DNA of 64,000 nt from an uncultured Collinsella sp. (GTDB lineage: Bacteria > Actinomycetota > Coriobacteriia > Coriobacteriales > Coriobacteriaceae), in the NCBI GenBank assembly GCA_934667065.1, contig CAKULD010000001.1, forward strand, positions 1-64,000. Reading direction: 5' to 3'. The notes beneath the pieces were generated by a model. That model did not search any database, had not been told where the DNA came from, and was given only the letters and a program-made list of their open reading frames with translations. Shown here piece after piece: positions 10,017 to 19,371 of this stretch. Each line of letters opens with the position of its first letter. Position 1 is the stretch's first letter. A program made the translations under genes and the position numbers.

Positions 10017-10030
10017 CGAACACCTGTGCG
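10017..10030 (+). promoter_or_regulatory. LexA-like (SOS) box upstream of uvrA
   Basis: CGAACACCTGTGCG matches the Gram-positive LexA box CGAAC-N4-GTTCG with one mismatch. It lies 61 nt before the uvrA ATG. Placement ahead of a classical SOS gene supports it; binding is inferred. Confidence 0.5.
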
Positions 10031-10090
10031 CGTTGAGTGCGCTAAACTCACTGACAGTGTGATTCGATGTATAGGAGGCAAGGAGCTTCC

Positions 10091-12967
10091 ATGTCTGATA
10101 CTTCTATCGTTATTCGCGGTGCGCGTGAGCACAACTTGCGCAATATCGATGTCTCTATTCCGCGTGACCAGCTCGTGGTCATTACCGGCCTTTCCGGTTC
10201 GGGTAAGAGTTCGCTGGCGTTCGATACCATCTATGCCGAGGGCCAGCGTCGATACGTTGAGAGCCTTTCGAGCTATGCGCGCCAGTTTTTGGGCCAGATG
10301 GATAAGCCTGATCTGGATTCGATTGACGGCCTGTCGCCTGCCGTGTCGATCGACCAGAAGACGACGTCCAAGAATCCCCGGTCGACGGTTGGTACCGTAA
10401 CCGAGATTTATGACTACCTGCGCCTGCTGTTCGCTCGCGTGGGCACGCCGCACTGTCCCGAGTGCGGGCGTGTCATCGAGCGTCAGACGACCGATCAGGT
10501 TGCCGATAAGGTGCTGGCGGCGGGGGAGGGCCGTCGCGCGTTTGTGCTGGCGCCGGTGGTTCGTGGACGCAAGGGCGAGTATGCCAAGCTGTTCGAGGAC
10601 CTGCGCGCGGAGGGCTTTAGCCGCGTGCGCGTCGACGGCGAGGTACGCTCTCTCGATGATCCCATCGATTTGGACAAGAAGTTCAAGCACGATATCGAGG
10701 TCGTGGTCGACCGTATCGTAATTCGAGAGAATTCCCTGGGCCGCATCGCAGAGTCCGTTGAGCAGGCGACGACGCTGGCGCACGGTAACGTGAATGTGTA
10801 TATGTTGCCCGACCGCGATGCTCCCGAGGGAACCGAGGGCGAGCTGCTTGAGTATTCGCTGGCACTGGCGTGCCCGGAGCACGGGCATTCCATCGACGAT
10901 CTGCAGCCGCGCGATTTCTCGTTCAACGCGCCCTATGGCGCATGTCCCGAGTGCGATGGCCTGGGCTTTAAGAAGACGGTCGATGCCGAGGCACTGATCG
11001 AAGACCCCTCAAAGTCGATTGCCGACGGAGTCTTTGGCAGCCTGTTCGGCAACTCCAACTACTATCCGCAAATCTTTGCCGCGGTCTGCAAGCACTTTAA
11101 GGTGGGCGCCGACACGCCATGGGAGGACCTGCCCCCGCGGGTGCGTCGTGCGTTTTTGGATGGCATGGGCGACACGAAGATTTCAGTCGATTATCAAAAG
11201 CTCGACGGGCGTCGCAGCCAGTGGGATACCAAATTCTCGGGCGTGCGCAACATTCTGTACGAGCGCTACACCGAGACGACGAACGAGAACACCAAGGCCC
11301 GCTTGGAGAAGTATATTCGCGAGGAGCCGTGCTCGAGCTGCCACGGCGCCCGTCTGCGTCCCGAGATGCTTGCCGTCACCGTGGGCGGTAAGTCGATTTA
11401 TGAGGTCTGTTGCCTGTCGTGCCGTGAGTCGCTCGAGTTTTTTGAGAGCCTGGAGCTCACCGAGCGCCAACAGTTTATCGGCGGCCGTATCGTCAAGGAA
11501 ATCTTGGAGCGTCTGCGTTTTCTGGTTGACGTCGGCCTCGACTATCTGACGCTCGATCGCGCCTCGGCGACGCTTTCCGGCGGTGAGGCCCAGCGCATTC
11601 GCTTGGCAACGCAGATCGGTGCGGGCCTCATGGGCGTGCTCTATATTCTGGATGAGCCTTCGATTGGTCTTCATCAGCGCGACAACGAACGCCTAATTAA
11701 GACGCTCGAGCGCCTGCGCGATATCGGCAATACCGTCATCGTCGTCGAGCACGACGAGGATACGATTCGCGCTGCCGACTACGTGATCGATATGGGCCCC
11801 GGCGCGGGCGTTAACGGCGGACACGTGGTTGCGGCAGGAACGCCTGCCGATATCATGACGTGTCCCGAATCGATGACGGGCGCCTATCTGACCGGCAAGC
11901 GGATGATCCGTGTGCCCGAAGAACGCCGCAAACCCGGTCGCGGCTGTCTTAAGATCACGGGCGCCCGCGCCAACAACCTCAAAAACGTTACCGCCAAGAT
12001 CGAGTTCGGTACGCTCACGGTTGTGACCGGTGTATCGGGATCGGGCAAGAGTTCCCTGGTCACCGATACCATTGCACCTGCGCTTACGAACGCCATACAT
12101 CGTTCGACGCGTCCTGTTGGTCCGTACAAGAAGATCGAGGGTATTGAGTGCATCGACAAGGTTATCGATATCGACCAGTCGCCAATCGGTCGCACGCCGC
12201 GCTCGAACCCGGCGACCTATATCGGTTTGTGGGATGACCTGCGCGCTTTGTTTGCGAGCACGCCGGAGTCGAAGGCGCGCGGTTACTCGCCGGGACGTTT
12301 CTCCTTTAACGTGAGCGGCGGTCGCTGCGAGGCGTGCAAGGGCGACGGGCAGATCAAGATCGAGATGCATTTCTTGCCCGACATCTACGTTCCTTGTGAG
12401 GTCTGCGGCGGCAAGCGTTACAACCGTGAGACGCTTGAGGTTACCTATCGCGGCAAGACAATCTCGGATGTGCTCGACATGAGCGTTACCGAGGCGCTGG
12501 CCTTCTTTGGGAATATCCCGCAGATCAAGCGCAAACTTCAGACCCTGTATGACGTGGGCCTTGGCTATGTGAGCCTTGGCCAGCCCGCGACGACGCTTTC
12601 GGGCGGCGAGGCGCAACGCGTGAAGCTCGCCAAGGAGCTTCATCGCCGCCAGACGGGCAAGACGTTCTACATTCTGGATGAGCCGACGACCGGTCTCCAT
12701 TTTGAGGATGTTCGCCAGCTGCTCGACGTGTTGCAGCGTCTGGTCGATGCGGGCAACACGGTGCTGGTGATTGAGCACAACCTTGATGTCATCAAGGTTG
12801 CCGACCGCCTGATCGATATGGGCCCCGAGGGCGGCAATGGCGGCGGAACCGTCGTGGTCTCGGGAACACCGGAGCAGGTCGCGGCGTGCCCGCAAAGCTA
12901 TACGGGTAAGTTCTTGGCCCCGTTGCTCAAGCGCGACCGTGAGCGCCAGGCACAACTCGATGCCTAA
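10091..12967 (+). CDS. uvrA: Excinuclease ABC subunit A
   Basis: Damage-recognition ATPase of nucleotide excision repair; a dimer loads UvrB. The 958-aa protein has two ABC modules with Walker A GLSGSGKS (33-40) and GVSGSGKS in the second half, two LSGGEAQR signatures, and paired CxxC zinc modules (CPEC, CSSC-HGAR, CEAC-KGDG, CEVC). The ATG at 10091 follows AGGAGGCAAGGAG; the 8-codon-longer ORF start lacks a ribosome site. A LexA-like box lies upstream and a terminator follows at 12991. Confidence 0.98.
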   Translation: MSDTSIVIRGAREHNLRNIDVSIPRDQLVVITGLSGSGKSSLAFDTIYAEGQRRYVESLSSYARQFLGQMDKPDLDSIDGLSPAVSIDQKTTSKNPRSTVGTVTEIYDYLRLLFARVGTPHCPECGRVIERQTTDQVADKVLAAGEGRRAFVLAPVVRGRKGEYAKLFEDLRAEGFSRVRVDGEVRSLDDPIDLDKKFKHDIEVVVDRIVIRENSLGRIAESVEQATTLAHGNVNVYMLPDRDAPEGTEGELLEYSLALACPEHGHSIDDLQPRDFSFNAPYGACPECDGLGFKKTVDAEALIEDPSKSIADGVFGSLFGNSNYYPQIFAAVCKHFKVGADTPWEDLPPRVRRAFLDGMGDTKISVDYQKLDGRRSQWDTKFSGVRNILYERYTETTNENTKARLEKYIREEPCSSCHGARLRPEMLAVTVGGKSIYEVCCLSCRESLEFFESLELTERQQFIGGRIVKEILERLRFLVDVGLDYLTLDRASATLSGGEAQRIRLATQIGAGLMGVLYILDEPSIGLHQRDNERLIKTLERLRDIGNTVIVVEHDEDTIRAADYVIDMGPGAGVNGGHVVAAGTPADIMTCPESMTGAYLTGKRMIRVPEERRKPGRGCLKITGARANNLKNVTAKIEFGTLTVVTGVSGSGKSSLVTDTIAPALTNAIHRSTRPVGPYKKIEGIECIDKVIDIDQSPIGRTPRSNPATYIGLWDDLRALFASTPESKARGYSPGRFSFNVSGGRCEACKGDGQIKIEMHFLPDIYVPCEVCGGKRYNRETLEVTYRGKTISDVLDMSVTEALAFFGNIPQIKRKLQTLYDVGLGYVSLGQPATTLSGGEAQRVKLAKELHRRQTGKTFYILDEPTTGLHFEDVRQLLDVLQRLVDAGNTVLVIEHNLDVIKVADRLIDMGPEGGNGGGTVVVSGTPEQVAACPQSYTGKFLAPLLKRDRERQAQLDA

Positions 12968-12990
12968 ATCATTGGTGTTTCGAAGCACGG

Positions 12991-13027
12991 GCGCCGCCGA
13001 CTCCTTGTGATTCGGTGGCGCTCTCTT
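12991..13027 (+). terminator. Terminator after uvrA
   Basis: A 10-bp stem (12991-13000 with 13012-13021, one G-T pair) is followed by the pyrimidine tail TCTCTTT. Confidence 0.65.
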
Positions 13028-13103
13028 TGTCGAGATATCGTTTGCCGTGTAAATGGACATATACTTATTCCTTACGTTCGAGATACGAAGGAAGGGGTAT
13101 GCC

Positions 13104-13604
13104 GTGGCAAAGGCCGTGAAGGTGCCAAAAACCAATGCTATGCGCGAATTGGAAAGCGCCGGTATCTCCTACACCCTCCATACATATGAAGACGACGGCG
13201 ACGAGTCGGTTGGACTGGGCCTCGCGATTTCCGAGCAGCTTGGTGAGGAGCCTGGCCAGGGGTTTAAGACTCTGGTTTGCGTGACGCCATCGAACGACCA
13301 CGTTGTGTGTTGCATTCCTGTTGCCGATGAACTTGATTTGAAAGCTGCCGCTCGCGCGGCGGGGGAGAAGTCCCTGACCATGATGCATGTGAAGGACTTG
13401 CTGGCGGCGACTGGCTATGTTCGAGGAGGCTGTAGCCCGGTCGGTATGAAAAAACGCTACCGGACGCTCATCGATGAGACATGTGTCCTTTGGGATACCA
13501 TTTTTATTTCGGGAGGCAAGCGTGGTTATCAGTTAGAGCTCGCGCCCGACGATTTAATTGCATTTTGCGGGGCGACGGTTGCCCCGATCACGAGAGAGGA
13601 CTGA
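13104..13604 (+). CDS. ybaK: YbaK/EbsC-type aminoacyl-tRNA deacylase (Cys-tRNA-Pro)
   Basis: Hydrolyses Cys wrongly attached to tRNA-Pro, a trans-editing step in the cytosol. The YbaK core is clear: QGFKTLVC with the conserved Lys, VVCCIPV, the MMHVKDLL helix, and the GGCSPVGMKK loop that shapes the active site. I chose the GTG at 13104, with GAAGGGGT upstream, over an upstream ATG that has no ribosome site; this gives 166 aa, normal for the family. It is followed after 3 nt by murJ and is probably co-transcribed with it. Confidence 0.88.
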   Translation: MAKAVKVPKTNAMRELESAGISYTLHTYEDDGDESVGLGLAISEQLGEEPGQGFKTLVCVTPSNDHVVCCIPVADELDLKAAARAAGEKSLTMMHVKDLLAATGYVRGGCSPVGMKKRYRTLIDETCVLWDTIFISGGKRGYQLELAPDDLIAFCGATVAPITRED

Positions 13605-13607
13605 GCG

Positions 13608-15290
13608 ATGCCGCAGGAAGAATCAAAGCGCGGGGCTCATTTTGCAGAGGGGCCGGCAGCTCAGACGTCCGCATCTGCGGTTTCTTCGTCGCGAGATGAC
13701 GCAGATGACATGGGTTCGTCGGACTACTCCACGGTTGGTCGTTCTGCTGGCCTCATGACTGTGCTGACCATTGTGTCGCGCGTCACCGGTTTTATCCGCA
13801 CCTGGGCCATGGCAGCCGCTATCGGCATGTCGCTGCTCTCGTCTTCCTATCAGGTTGCTAACAACCTGCCCAACATGCTCTACGAGCTCGTGATGGGCGG
13901 CATGCTCGTGACGGCGTTTTTGCCGGTGTATATGGGCGTGAGGCGCGAACAGGGCCGCGAGGCGTCGAACGAGTATGTCGGCAACCTGCTCGGCATTCTG
14001 CTTTTGCTGCTGGGCGGTATTTCGGTGCTGGGTACCGTGTTCGCCCCGGGCTTTATTTGGACGCAGTCGTTTCTTTCGGGCGATGGCGGTAGCATGGATA
14101 CCGCAGCGTTCATGTTCCGTTTCTTTGCTATCCAGATTCTGTTTTACGGCTTGGGCTCGGTGTTCTCGGGTGTTCTCAACGCGCACCGCGACTACTTCTG
14201 GTCGACGTTTGCCCCGGTCCTTAACAACGTCATCGTCATTGCGAGCTTTATGGGCTTTGCGCCCGTGTCTGCGCAATTTGGCGAGCATGTCGGCATCATC
14301 TTGATCGCGGCTGGCACGACCCTCGGTGTTTTTGTCCAGATGGCCTGCCAGATTCCCGCGCTTGGCAAGCACGGCGTTCATCCTCATATCCATATTGACT
14401 TTAAGGATCCTGCGCTGCGTCAGACGATTGCGCTCGGTATCCCGACGCTGCTTGCCACGGTGTGCATGTTTGTCTCGACCTCCATCACCAATGCCGCTGC
14501 GCTGGTGGTTCAACCCGAGACGGGTCCTTCCGTTATTGCCTATGCGCGCCTGTGGTACACGCTGCCCTATGCGCTGATTGCCGCCTCGCTTTCGACGGCA
14601 CTCTATACAGAGCTCTCTCACGATGCCCAGGAGAAGGATTACGACAGCGTCCGCATGGGCATTTCGCGCGGTGTCGCCCAGATGCTCTTCTTCCTGATTC
14701 CGTTTGCGCTGTACCTGATCGTCTTTGCTCGTCCGCTCAACATGATTTACTGCGCTGGCAAGTTCGATGAATCCGGCGTGGCACTGGTATCCGAGTTTCT
14801 TATTTATCTGGCGCTCTCCCTGCCGCTCTATGGCGTGGTCGTGCTGATGCAGAAGAGCTTCTCGGCTTTGCTCGACATGAAACCCTATAGCCGCTATTGC
14901 CTGTATTCCGCCATCGGTCAGGCCGGCTCGGTGCTGCTGTTTGGCGTGGTGCTGGGTTACGGTATGCCCGCGATCGCACTTTCGTATGTCGTCGACTACG
15001 TGATTTTGGTTGGCTGCTCGCTGTGGTGGCTGCGCCGTCGCCTGCATGGCCTTCAGGTCAAATCTATTTTGCATGGTGGCTTCTTTGGCCTCTTGCTGGG
15101 CGGCTTGGGCGCTGCCGCGGGTGCCGCCGTCATGTGGGCGCTTGAGCACTTTGTCGGGGCCCTCGGCGGATCGATTCTGATTACCTTGGGTTATGTTTGC
15201 GTTGCGGGCATCGTCTCGCTCGCCGTCACCTTTGGCCTGGCTGTTGCCTTTAAGATGCCCGAGGTCTCGGCGCTGCTTCGCCGCAAGTAG
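13608..15290 (+). CDS. murJ: Lipid II flippase MurJ
   Basis: MOP-superfamily flippase moving lipid II across the membrane for peptidoglycan synthesis. After a Ser/Ala-rich cytosolic tail of about 45 residues, the protein has some 14 hydrophobic segments and the MviN N-terminal pattern (ISRVTGFIRTWAMA, then YQVANNLPNMLYEL). The 560 aa length fits actinobacterial family members without the C-terminal kinase-like extension seen in mycobacteria. It is sandwiched between ybaK and uvrC with short gaps, suggesting one transcript. Confidence 0.93.
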   Translation: MPQEESKRGAHFAEGPAAQTSASAVSSSRDDADDMGSSDYSTVGRSAGLMTVLTIVSRVTGFIRTWAMAAAIGMSLLSSSYQVANNLPNMLYELVMGGMLVTAFLPVYMGVRREQGREASNEYVGNLLGILLLLLGGISVLGTVFAPGFIWTQSFLSGDGGSMDTAAFMFRFFAIQILFYGLGSVFSGVLNAHRDYFWSTFAPVLNNVIVIASFMGFAPVSAQFGEHVGIILIAAGTTLGVFVQMACQIPALGKHGVHPHIHIDFKDPALRQTIALGIPTLLATVCMFVSTSITNAAALVVQPETGPSVIAYARLWYTLPYALIAASLSTALYTELSHDAQEKDYDSVRMGISRGVAQMLFFLIPFALYLIVFARPLNMIYCAGKFDESGVALVSEFLIYLALSLPLYGVVVLMQKSFSALLDMKPYSRYCLYSAIGQAGSVLLFGVVLGYGMPAIALSYVVDYVILVGCSLWWLRRRLHGLQVKSILHGGFFGLLLGGLGAAAGAAVMWALEHFVGALGGSILITLGYVCVAGIVSLAVTFGLAVAFKMPEVSALLRRK

Positions 15291-15296
15291 GTTAAC

Positions 15297-17237
15297 GTGG
15301 CGGGTCACGATAACATTCCAACGCTTGCCGAGCAGGTTTCGCGTGTTCCCACGCAGCCCGGCTGCTACCTTTGGAAAGATGCCAAGGACGATGTCATCTA
15401 TGTGGGTAAGGCGAAAAACCTGCGCGCCCGCATGCGCCAATACGTAACGCTGCAAGATGAGCGTCAGAAGATTCCGCTTATGATGCAGCTGGTGGCGAGC
15501 TTCGACTATATCGTGGTGGAGACCGAACACGAGGCACTGGTGCTCGAGCGCAATCTGATCGGCCAGTATCATCCGTACTTTAACGTCGACCTCAAGGACG
15601 ATAAGAGCTATCCCTTTATTGCTATCACCAAGAGCGATCTCTTCCCCGCTATTAAATACACGCGCGAGCGCCATAAGCCCGGCACGCGCTATTTTGGTCC
15701 CTATACCGATAGCCGTGCGGCGCGCGAGACCATCGATACGCTACGCAAGGTCATTCCCATTTGCTCGGCATCCTGTGCGGAGTGGCGTCGCTGCCGCCGC
15801 ATCGTCGAGTCCCACAAGGGCGAAGAAGACATCGTCAATATGATTTGCGCGCAAAACGGGCGCCCCTGCTTTGACTACCATGTCGGGCGCGGCCCGGGCG
15901 CATGCGTCGGCGCGGTTTCCCCCGCCGACTATGTCAAGAACGTCAAGCGTGTCGAACGTTTCTTGTCGGGCCATCGCAAAGACGTCGTCGACGAGCTGAT
16001 ATCCGAGATGACGGAGGCCGCCGAGGCACTCGATTTTGAGCGTGCGGCGCGCGTCAAGCGTCGCCTGGATGTCATTAGGGGCCTGGACGATCGCCAACAG
16101 GTCGTTTTTCCGTCGAGCGTCGATATCGACGTCATCGGTTTCTATCGCGAGGAGACCATCTCTGCCGCCTGCGTCTTTGTCGTGCGCGAGGGACGAACGG
16201 TTCGAACCTGTGAGTTCATCCTCGATAAGGGCTTGGATGTCGACGAGGAGGAGCTCCAGTCGGGCTTTCTTAAACGCTATTACGATGAGACGGCTGATAT
16301 TCCAGCCGAGATCAACCTCTCTGTCGAGCTTGAGGACGCGGAGGCGCTGGGGGAGTGGCTCGCGGGCAAACGCGAGCGCTCCTGTCACCTCCATAGGCCC
16401 CAGCGCGGTGAGAAACATCGTCTGCTCGATATGGCGGCCAAAAATGCACGCCATGCCCTCATGCGCTACATGATGCGCACGGGGTATGCCGACGATCGCA
16501 CCAACCAGGCGCTCCTGGAGCTTGAAAGCGCGCTGGCGCTGCCGGCACCGCCGTTGCGCATCGAGTGCTTCGATATCTCGACGCTGCACGGCACTTTTAC
16601 CGTCGCCTCGATGGTGGTGTTTACCAACGGGCACGCCGACAAGGGCCAGTACCGTCGCTTTAAAATTCAGGCCGAATTGGACGAGGCGAACGACTTCGTT
16701 TCGATGTCCGAGGTTTTGGGTCGACGCTATGCCCCCGAGCGCATGGCCGACGAGCGCTTTGGCTCGCGCCCCGATTTGCTCGTTGTCGATGGCGGCAAGC
16801 CGCAATTGACCGCTGCAATCAAGCAACTTGAGGCCCTTGGGCTCGATATACCAGTTTGCGGCTTGGCAAAGGCCGACGAGGAGGTTTTCGTGCCCTGGGA
16901 CGAGACCCCTGTCGTGCTGCCGACAGGATCCGCTTCGCTCTATCTGATCAAGCAGGTGCGCGATGAATCGCACCGTTTCGCGATTACGTTCCATCGCGAG
17001 CTACGCGATAAGGCCATGACGGTTTCGGTGCTTGACGATGTTCCGGGCGTGGGACCCACCAGAAAACGTGCCATTATGCGCCATTTTGGTTCGATGAAGC
17101 GTTTGCGCGCGGCGAGCGAGCAAGAGATTGCCGAAGTCCGAGGCGTTCCGGCCGATGTCGCCAAAGCGGTCTACGAGGCGCTCGTTGCATGGAATGCCGA
17201 GCGCGCCGAGGCGTCTGCCAACCGTTCCGAAACCTAA
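15297..17237 (+). CDS. uvrC: Excinuclease ABC subunit C
   Basis: Makes both incisions beside the lesion in nucleotide excision repair. The order is: N-terminal GIY-YIG nuclease (PGCYLWKD, VIYVGKAKNLRAR, residues 15-95), UVR motif (ALDFERAARVKRRLD, about 240), the RNase H-like C-terminal nuclease (IECFDIS, LLVVDGGKPQL), and a helix-hairpin-helix pair at the end (DVPGVGPTRKRAIM). It starts with GTG six nt after the murJ stop. At 646 aa it is slightly longer than the usual 610. Confidence 0.97.
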   Translation: MAGHDNIPTLAEQVSRVPTQPGCYLWKDAKDDVIYVGKAKNLRARMRQYVTLQDERQKIPLMMQLVASFDYIVVETEHEALVLERNLIGQYHPYFNVDLKDDKSYPFIAITKSDLFPAIKYTRERHKPGTRYFGPYTDSRAARETIDTLRKVIPICSASCAEWRRCRRIVESHKGEEDIVNMICAQNGRPCFDYHVGRGPGACVGAVSPADYVKNVKRVERFLSGHRKDVVDELISEMTEAAEALDFERAARVKRRLDVIRGLDDRQQVVFPSSVDIDVIGFYREETISAACVFVVREGRTVRTCEFILDKGLDVDEEELQSGFLKRYYDETADIPAEINLSVELEDAEALGEWLAGKRERSCHLHRPQRGEKHRLLDMAAKNARHALMRYMMRTGYADDRTNQALLELESALALPAPPLRIECFDISTLHGTFTVASMVVFTNGHADKGQYRRFKIQAELDEANDFVSMSEVLGRRYAPERMADERFGSRPDLLVVDGGKPQLTAAIKQLEALGLDIPVCGLAKADEEVFVPWDETPVVLPTGSASLYLIKQVRDESHRFAITFHRELRDKAMTVSVLDDVPGVGPTRKRAIMRHFGSMKRLRAASEQEIAEVRGVPADVAKAVYEALVAWNAERAEASANRSET

Positions 17238-17402
17238 ACACGCTCCTAAACAACTGATATACATGATTGCGCGATTTTCAACTATTTATTTCTCGGCGAT
17301 TGCCTGCTGGTTTCGGGTTTTATTAACGCTAAAACGTTTGACTAGCCATGGTGAACAACCCTGCTATCCTGCGGGTTGACGAAGACTGATATCTCACCTC
17401 GT

Positions 17403-17483
17403 CGATACATACTGTCTGGCGTTTCATTTGTCAACGAATTCGGTGAACGGTAGTAAATACCGTTCAAGCGGATGTATGTATCG
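17403..17483 (+). promoter_or_regulatory. Structured leader upstream of the importer operon
   Basis: The 365-nt gap from 17238 to 17602 holds no gene. Perfect 10-nt arms (CGATACATAC at 17403-17412 and its complement at 17474-17483) enclose a second perfect 9-bp palindrome, TGAACGGTA / TACCGTTCA with a 5-nt spacer (17444-17466). These could be an operator, a cis-acting RNA, or both. A further small inverted repeat (ACCCAA-G-TTGGGT) lies near 17500. It does not match any riboswitch that I recognise. Confidence 0.5.
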
Positions 17484-17602
17484 GTCGCCGAGCGCGGCAC
17501 CCAAGTTGGGTTTGTCGGTAGGTAAGGTATATATCGTCCGCAAGTTGCGCGGGGGCAAGTCTAGGTGCTCCCGGGTAAGATTCTCTATTGATAGGAGAAG
17601 AC

Positions 17603-19216
17603 ATGGCCATCATCAACAAGGGTATGTCCAGGCGTTCGTTCCTCGGCCTCACCGGCAGCGTCGCTGCTGTCGCCGGCCTTGGTCTCACTGGCTGCGGTGG
17701 CAGCTCTAGCGACGAGGGTTCCGCTTCCGGTTCCACCGATTCCGCCAACCGTGGCGGCGGCGTGATCACCGCCGGTTCCGCTTACGCTCCGTCCAGCTTC
17801 GATCCCGCCAGCACCGGCTCCGCCGTGGGCCTGGGCGCTAACTGGCATGTCATCGAGGGCCTCTACGGCATCGATTACCACGACTACAGCACCTTCAACG
17901 AGCTCGCCACCGATGATCCCAAGTCCGTGGATGACACCACCTTCGAGGTCACCATCCGCAAGGGTGCCAAGTTCTCCGACGGCACCGAGGTCACCGCTGA
18001 CGACGTGGTCGCCTCCTACACCGCTTGCGCCGCTTCCGCTACCTATGCTCCGTTCTTCCAGCCCTTCGAGTCCATCGAGGCCAAGGACGCCAGCACCGTG
18101 ACGGTCAAGACCAAGGTCCCCAACTTCTCCCTGCTCAAGGATCGTCTTGCCATCATCCGCGTTACCCCGGCTACCCAGACCGAGGAGGATCGCGCCAAGC
18201 AGCCGATCGGTTCTGGCCCGTGGATGTACGATGCTATCTCCGATACCGAGATCACCCTGGTTCCCAACCCCGAGTACAACGGTGAGTATGCTGCCGAGGA
18301 CGAGAAGATCCAGTACAGCATCCTGACCGACCCCACTGCTCGCGTCACCGCTCAGCAGGAAGGCTCCACGCTCGTCATGGAGCTCGTCACCGCTGACGCC
18401 GTCGACCAGCTCGAGAGCGCTGGCTGCAAGATCGACAACGTTCAGGGCTTCGGCACCCGCTTCGTTATGTTCAACGTCGCCAAGGAGCCTTGGAACAACG
18501 TCAAGGTCCGTCAGGCCGTTATGTACGCGCTCGACACCGAGAAGATGATCAGCAACACCTTCGCCGGCCTTGCCACCGCTGCCAGCTGCTACCTGCCCAA
18601 GAGCTTCACCAACTACCATGAGGCTTCCACGGTGTACAAGACTGACGCCAAGAAGGCCAAGAAGCTCATCGAGGAGTCTGGCATCACTCCGGGCGCCATC
18701 ACCCTGCGCACCACCGACAACGAGCAGATCAAGGGTATGGCCGCTCAGGTCAAGAACGACCTCGACGCTCTCGGCTTCGATGTGACCATCCAGACCGACA
18801 CCTCGGCTGCCACCTACGCTGCCATCGACGGCGGCGAGGCCTACGACATCCTCCTCGCTCCTGGCGATCCGTCCTGCTTCGGCGCCGATCCCGACCTGCT
18901 GCTCAACTGGTGGTATGGCGACAACGTCTGGATGCAGACCCGTTGCCCGTGGAAGGAGTCCGCTGAGTGGGAGAAGCTTCACGGTCTCATGGACGAGGCT
19001 CTTGCCGCCGAGGGCGACGAGCAGCAGAAGAAGTGGAACGAGTGCTTCGACATCATCGCCGACAACGCCGTTCTGTACCCCGTTGTCCACGTTAAGACCG
19101 TCTCCGCTTCCTGGGACGATCCGTCCACCGCGCCCAACGGCGAGGCCCTCGATGGCTTCAAGGGCATCGGCACGACGAGCATGTCCTTCAGGGGCGTCGC
19201 GACCGTCAAGGCGTAA
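17603..19216 (+). CDS. Peptide-family solute-binding lipoprotein, probably for sialic acid
   Basis: Substrate-binding protein of ABC family 5 (Dpp/Opp type). The N-terminus MSRRSFLGL resembles a Tat signal and runs into the lipobox LTGC, giving lipidation at Cys31. The 537 aa length is normal for this family. It heads an operon with two permease genes and ATPases, then sialic-acid catabolic genes, which suggests sialic acid as cargo; peptide-family importers of this kind (SatABCD in Haemophilus ducreyi) are known. Cargo is inferred. The ATG at 17603 follows ATAGGAGAAG. Confidence 0.82.
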   Translation: MAIINKGMSRRSFLGLTGSVAAVAGLGLTGCGGSSSDEGSASGSTDSANRGGGVITAGSAYAPSSFDPASTGSAVGLGANWHVIEGLYGIDYHDYSTFNELATDDPKSVDDTTFEVTIRKGAKFSDGTEVTADDVVASYTACAASATYAPFFQPFESIEAKDASTVTVKTKVPNFSLLKDRLAIIRVTPATQTEEDRAKQPIGSGPWMYDAISDTEITLVPNPEYNGEYAAEDEKIQYSILTDPTARVTAQQEGSTLVMELVTADAVDQLESAGCKIDNVQGFGTRFVMFNVAKEPWNNVKVRQAVMYALDTEKMISNTFAGLATAASCYLPKSFTNYHEASTVYKTDAKKAKKLIEESGITPGAITLRTTDNEQIKGMAAQVKNDLDALGFDVTIQTDTSAATYAAIDGGEAYDILLAPGDPSCFGADPDLLLNWWYGDNVWMQTRCPWKESAEWEKLHGLMDEALAAEGDEQQKKWNECFDIIADNAVLYPVVHVKTVSASWDDPSTAPNGEALDGFKGIGTTSMSFRGVATVKA

Positions 19217-19277
19217 GACTCGCTTGAGTCATATGCAGGGCGTCGATCGTAAGGCAACGTCCTCATAGTTGAAACAA

Positions 19278-19309
19278 AGACCCGGGCGACCTCGACGTCG
19301 CTCGGGTCT
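19278..19309 (+). terminator. Stem-loop between binding-protein and permease genes
   Basis: A 13-bp stem (19278-19290 with 19297-19309, one G-T pair) with a 6-nt loop and almost no T-run. It probably stabilises the binding-protein mRNA or terminates part of the transcripts, giving more binding protein than permease. Confidence 0.6.
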
Positions 19310-19371
19310 TGTAATGAGTATCCATACTCATATACCAGTTGGTCCTACCGACAAAAGAAAGGGGAGAGAAC

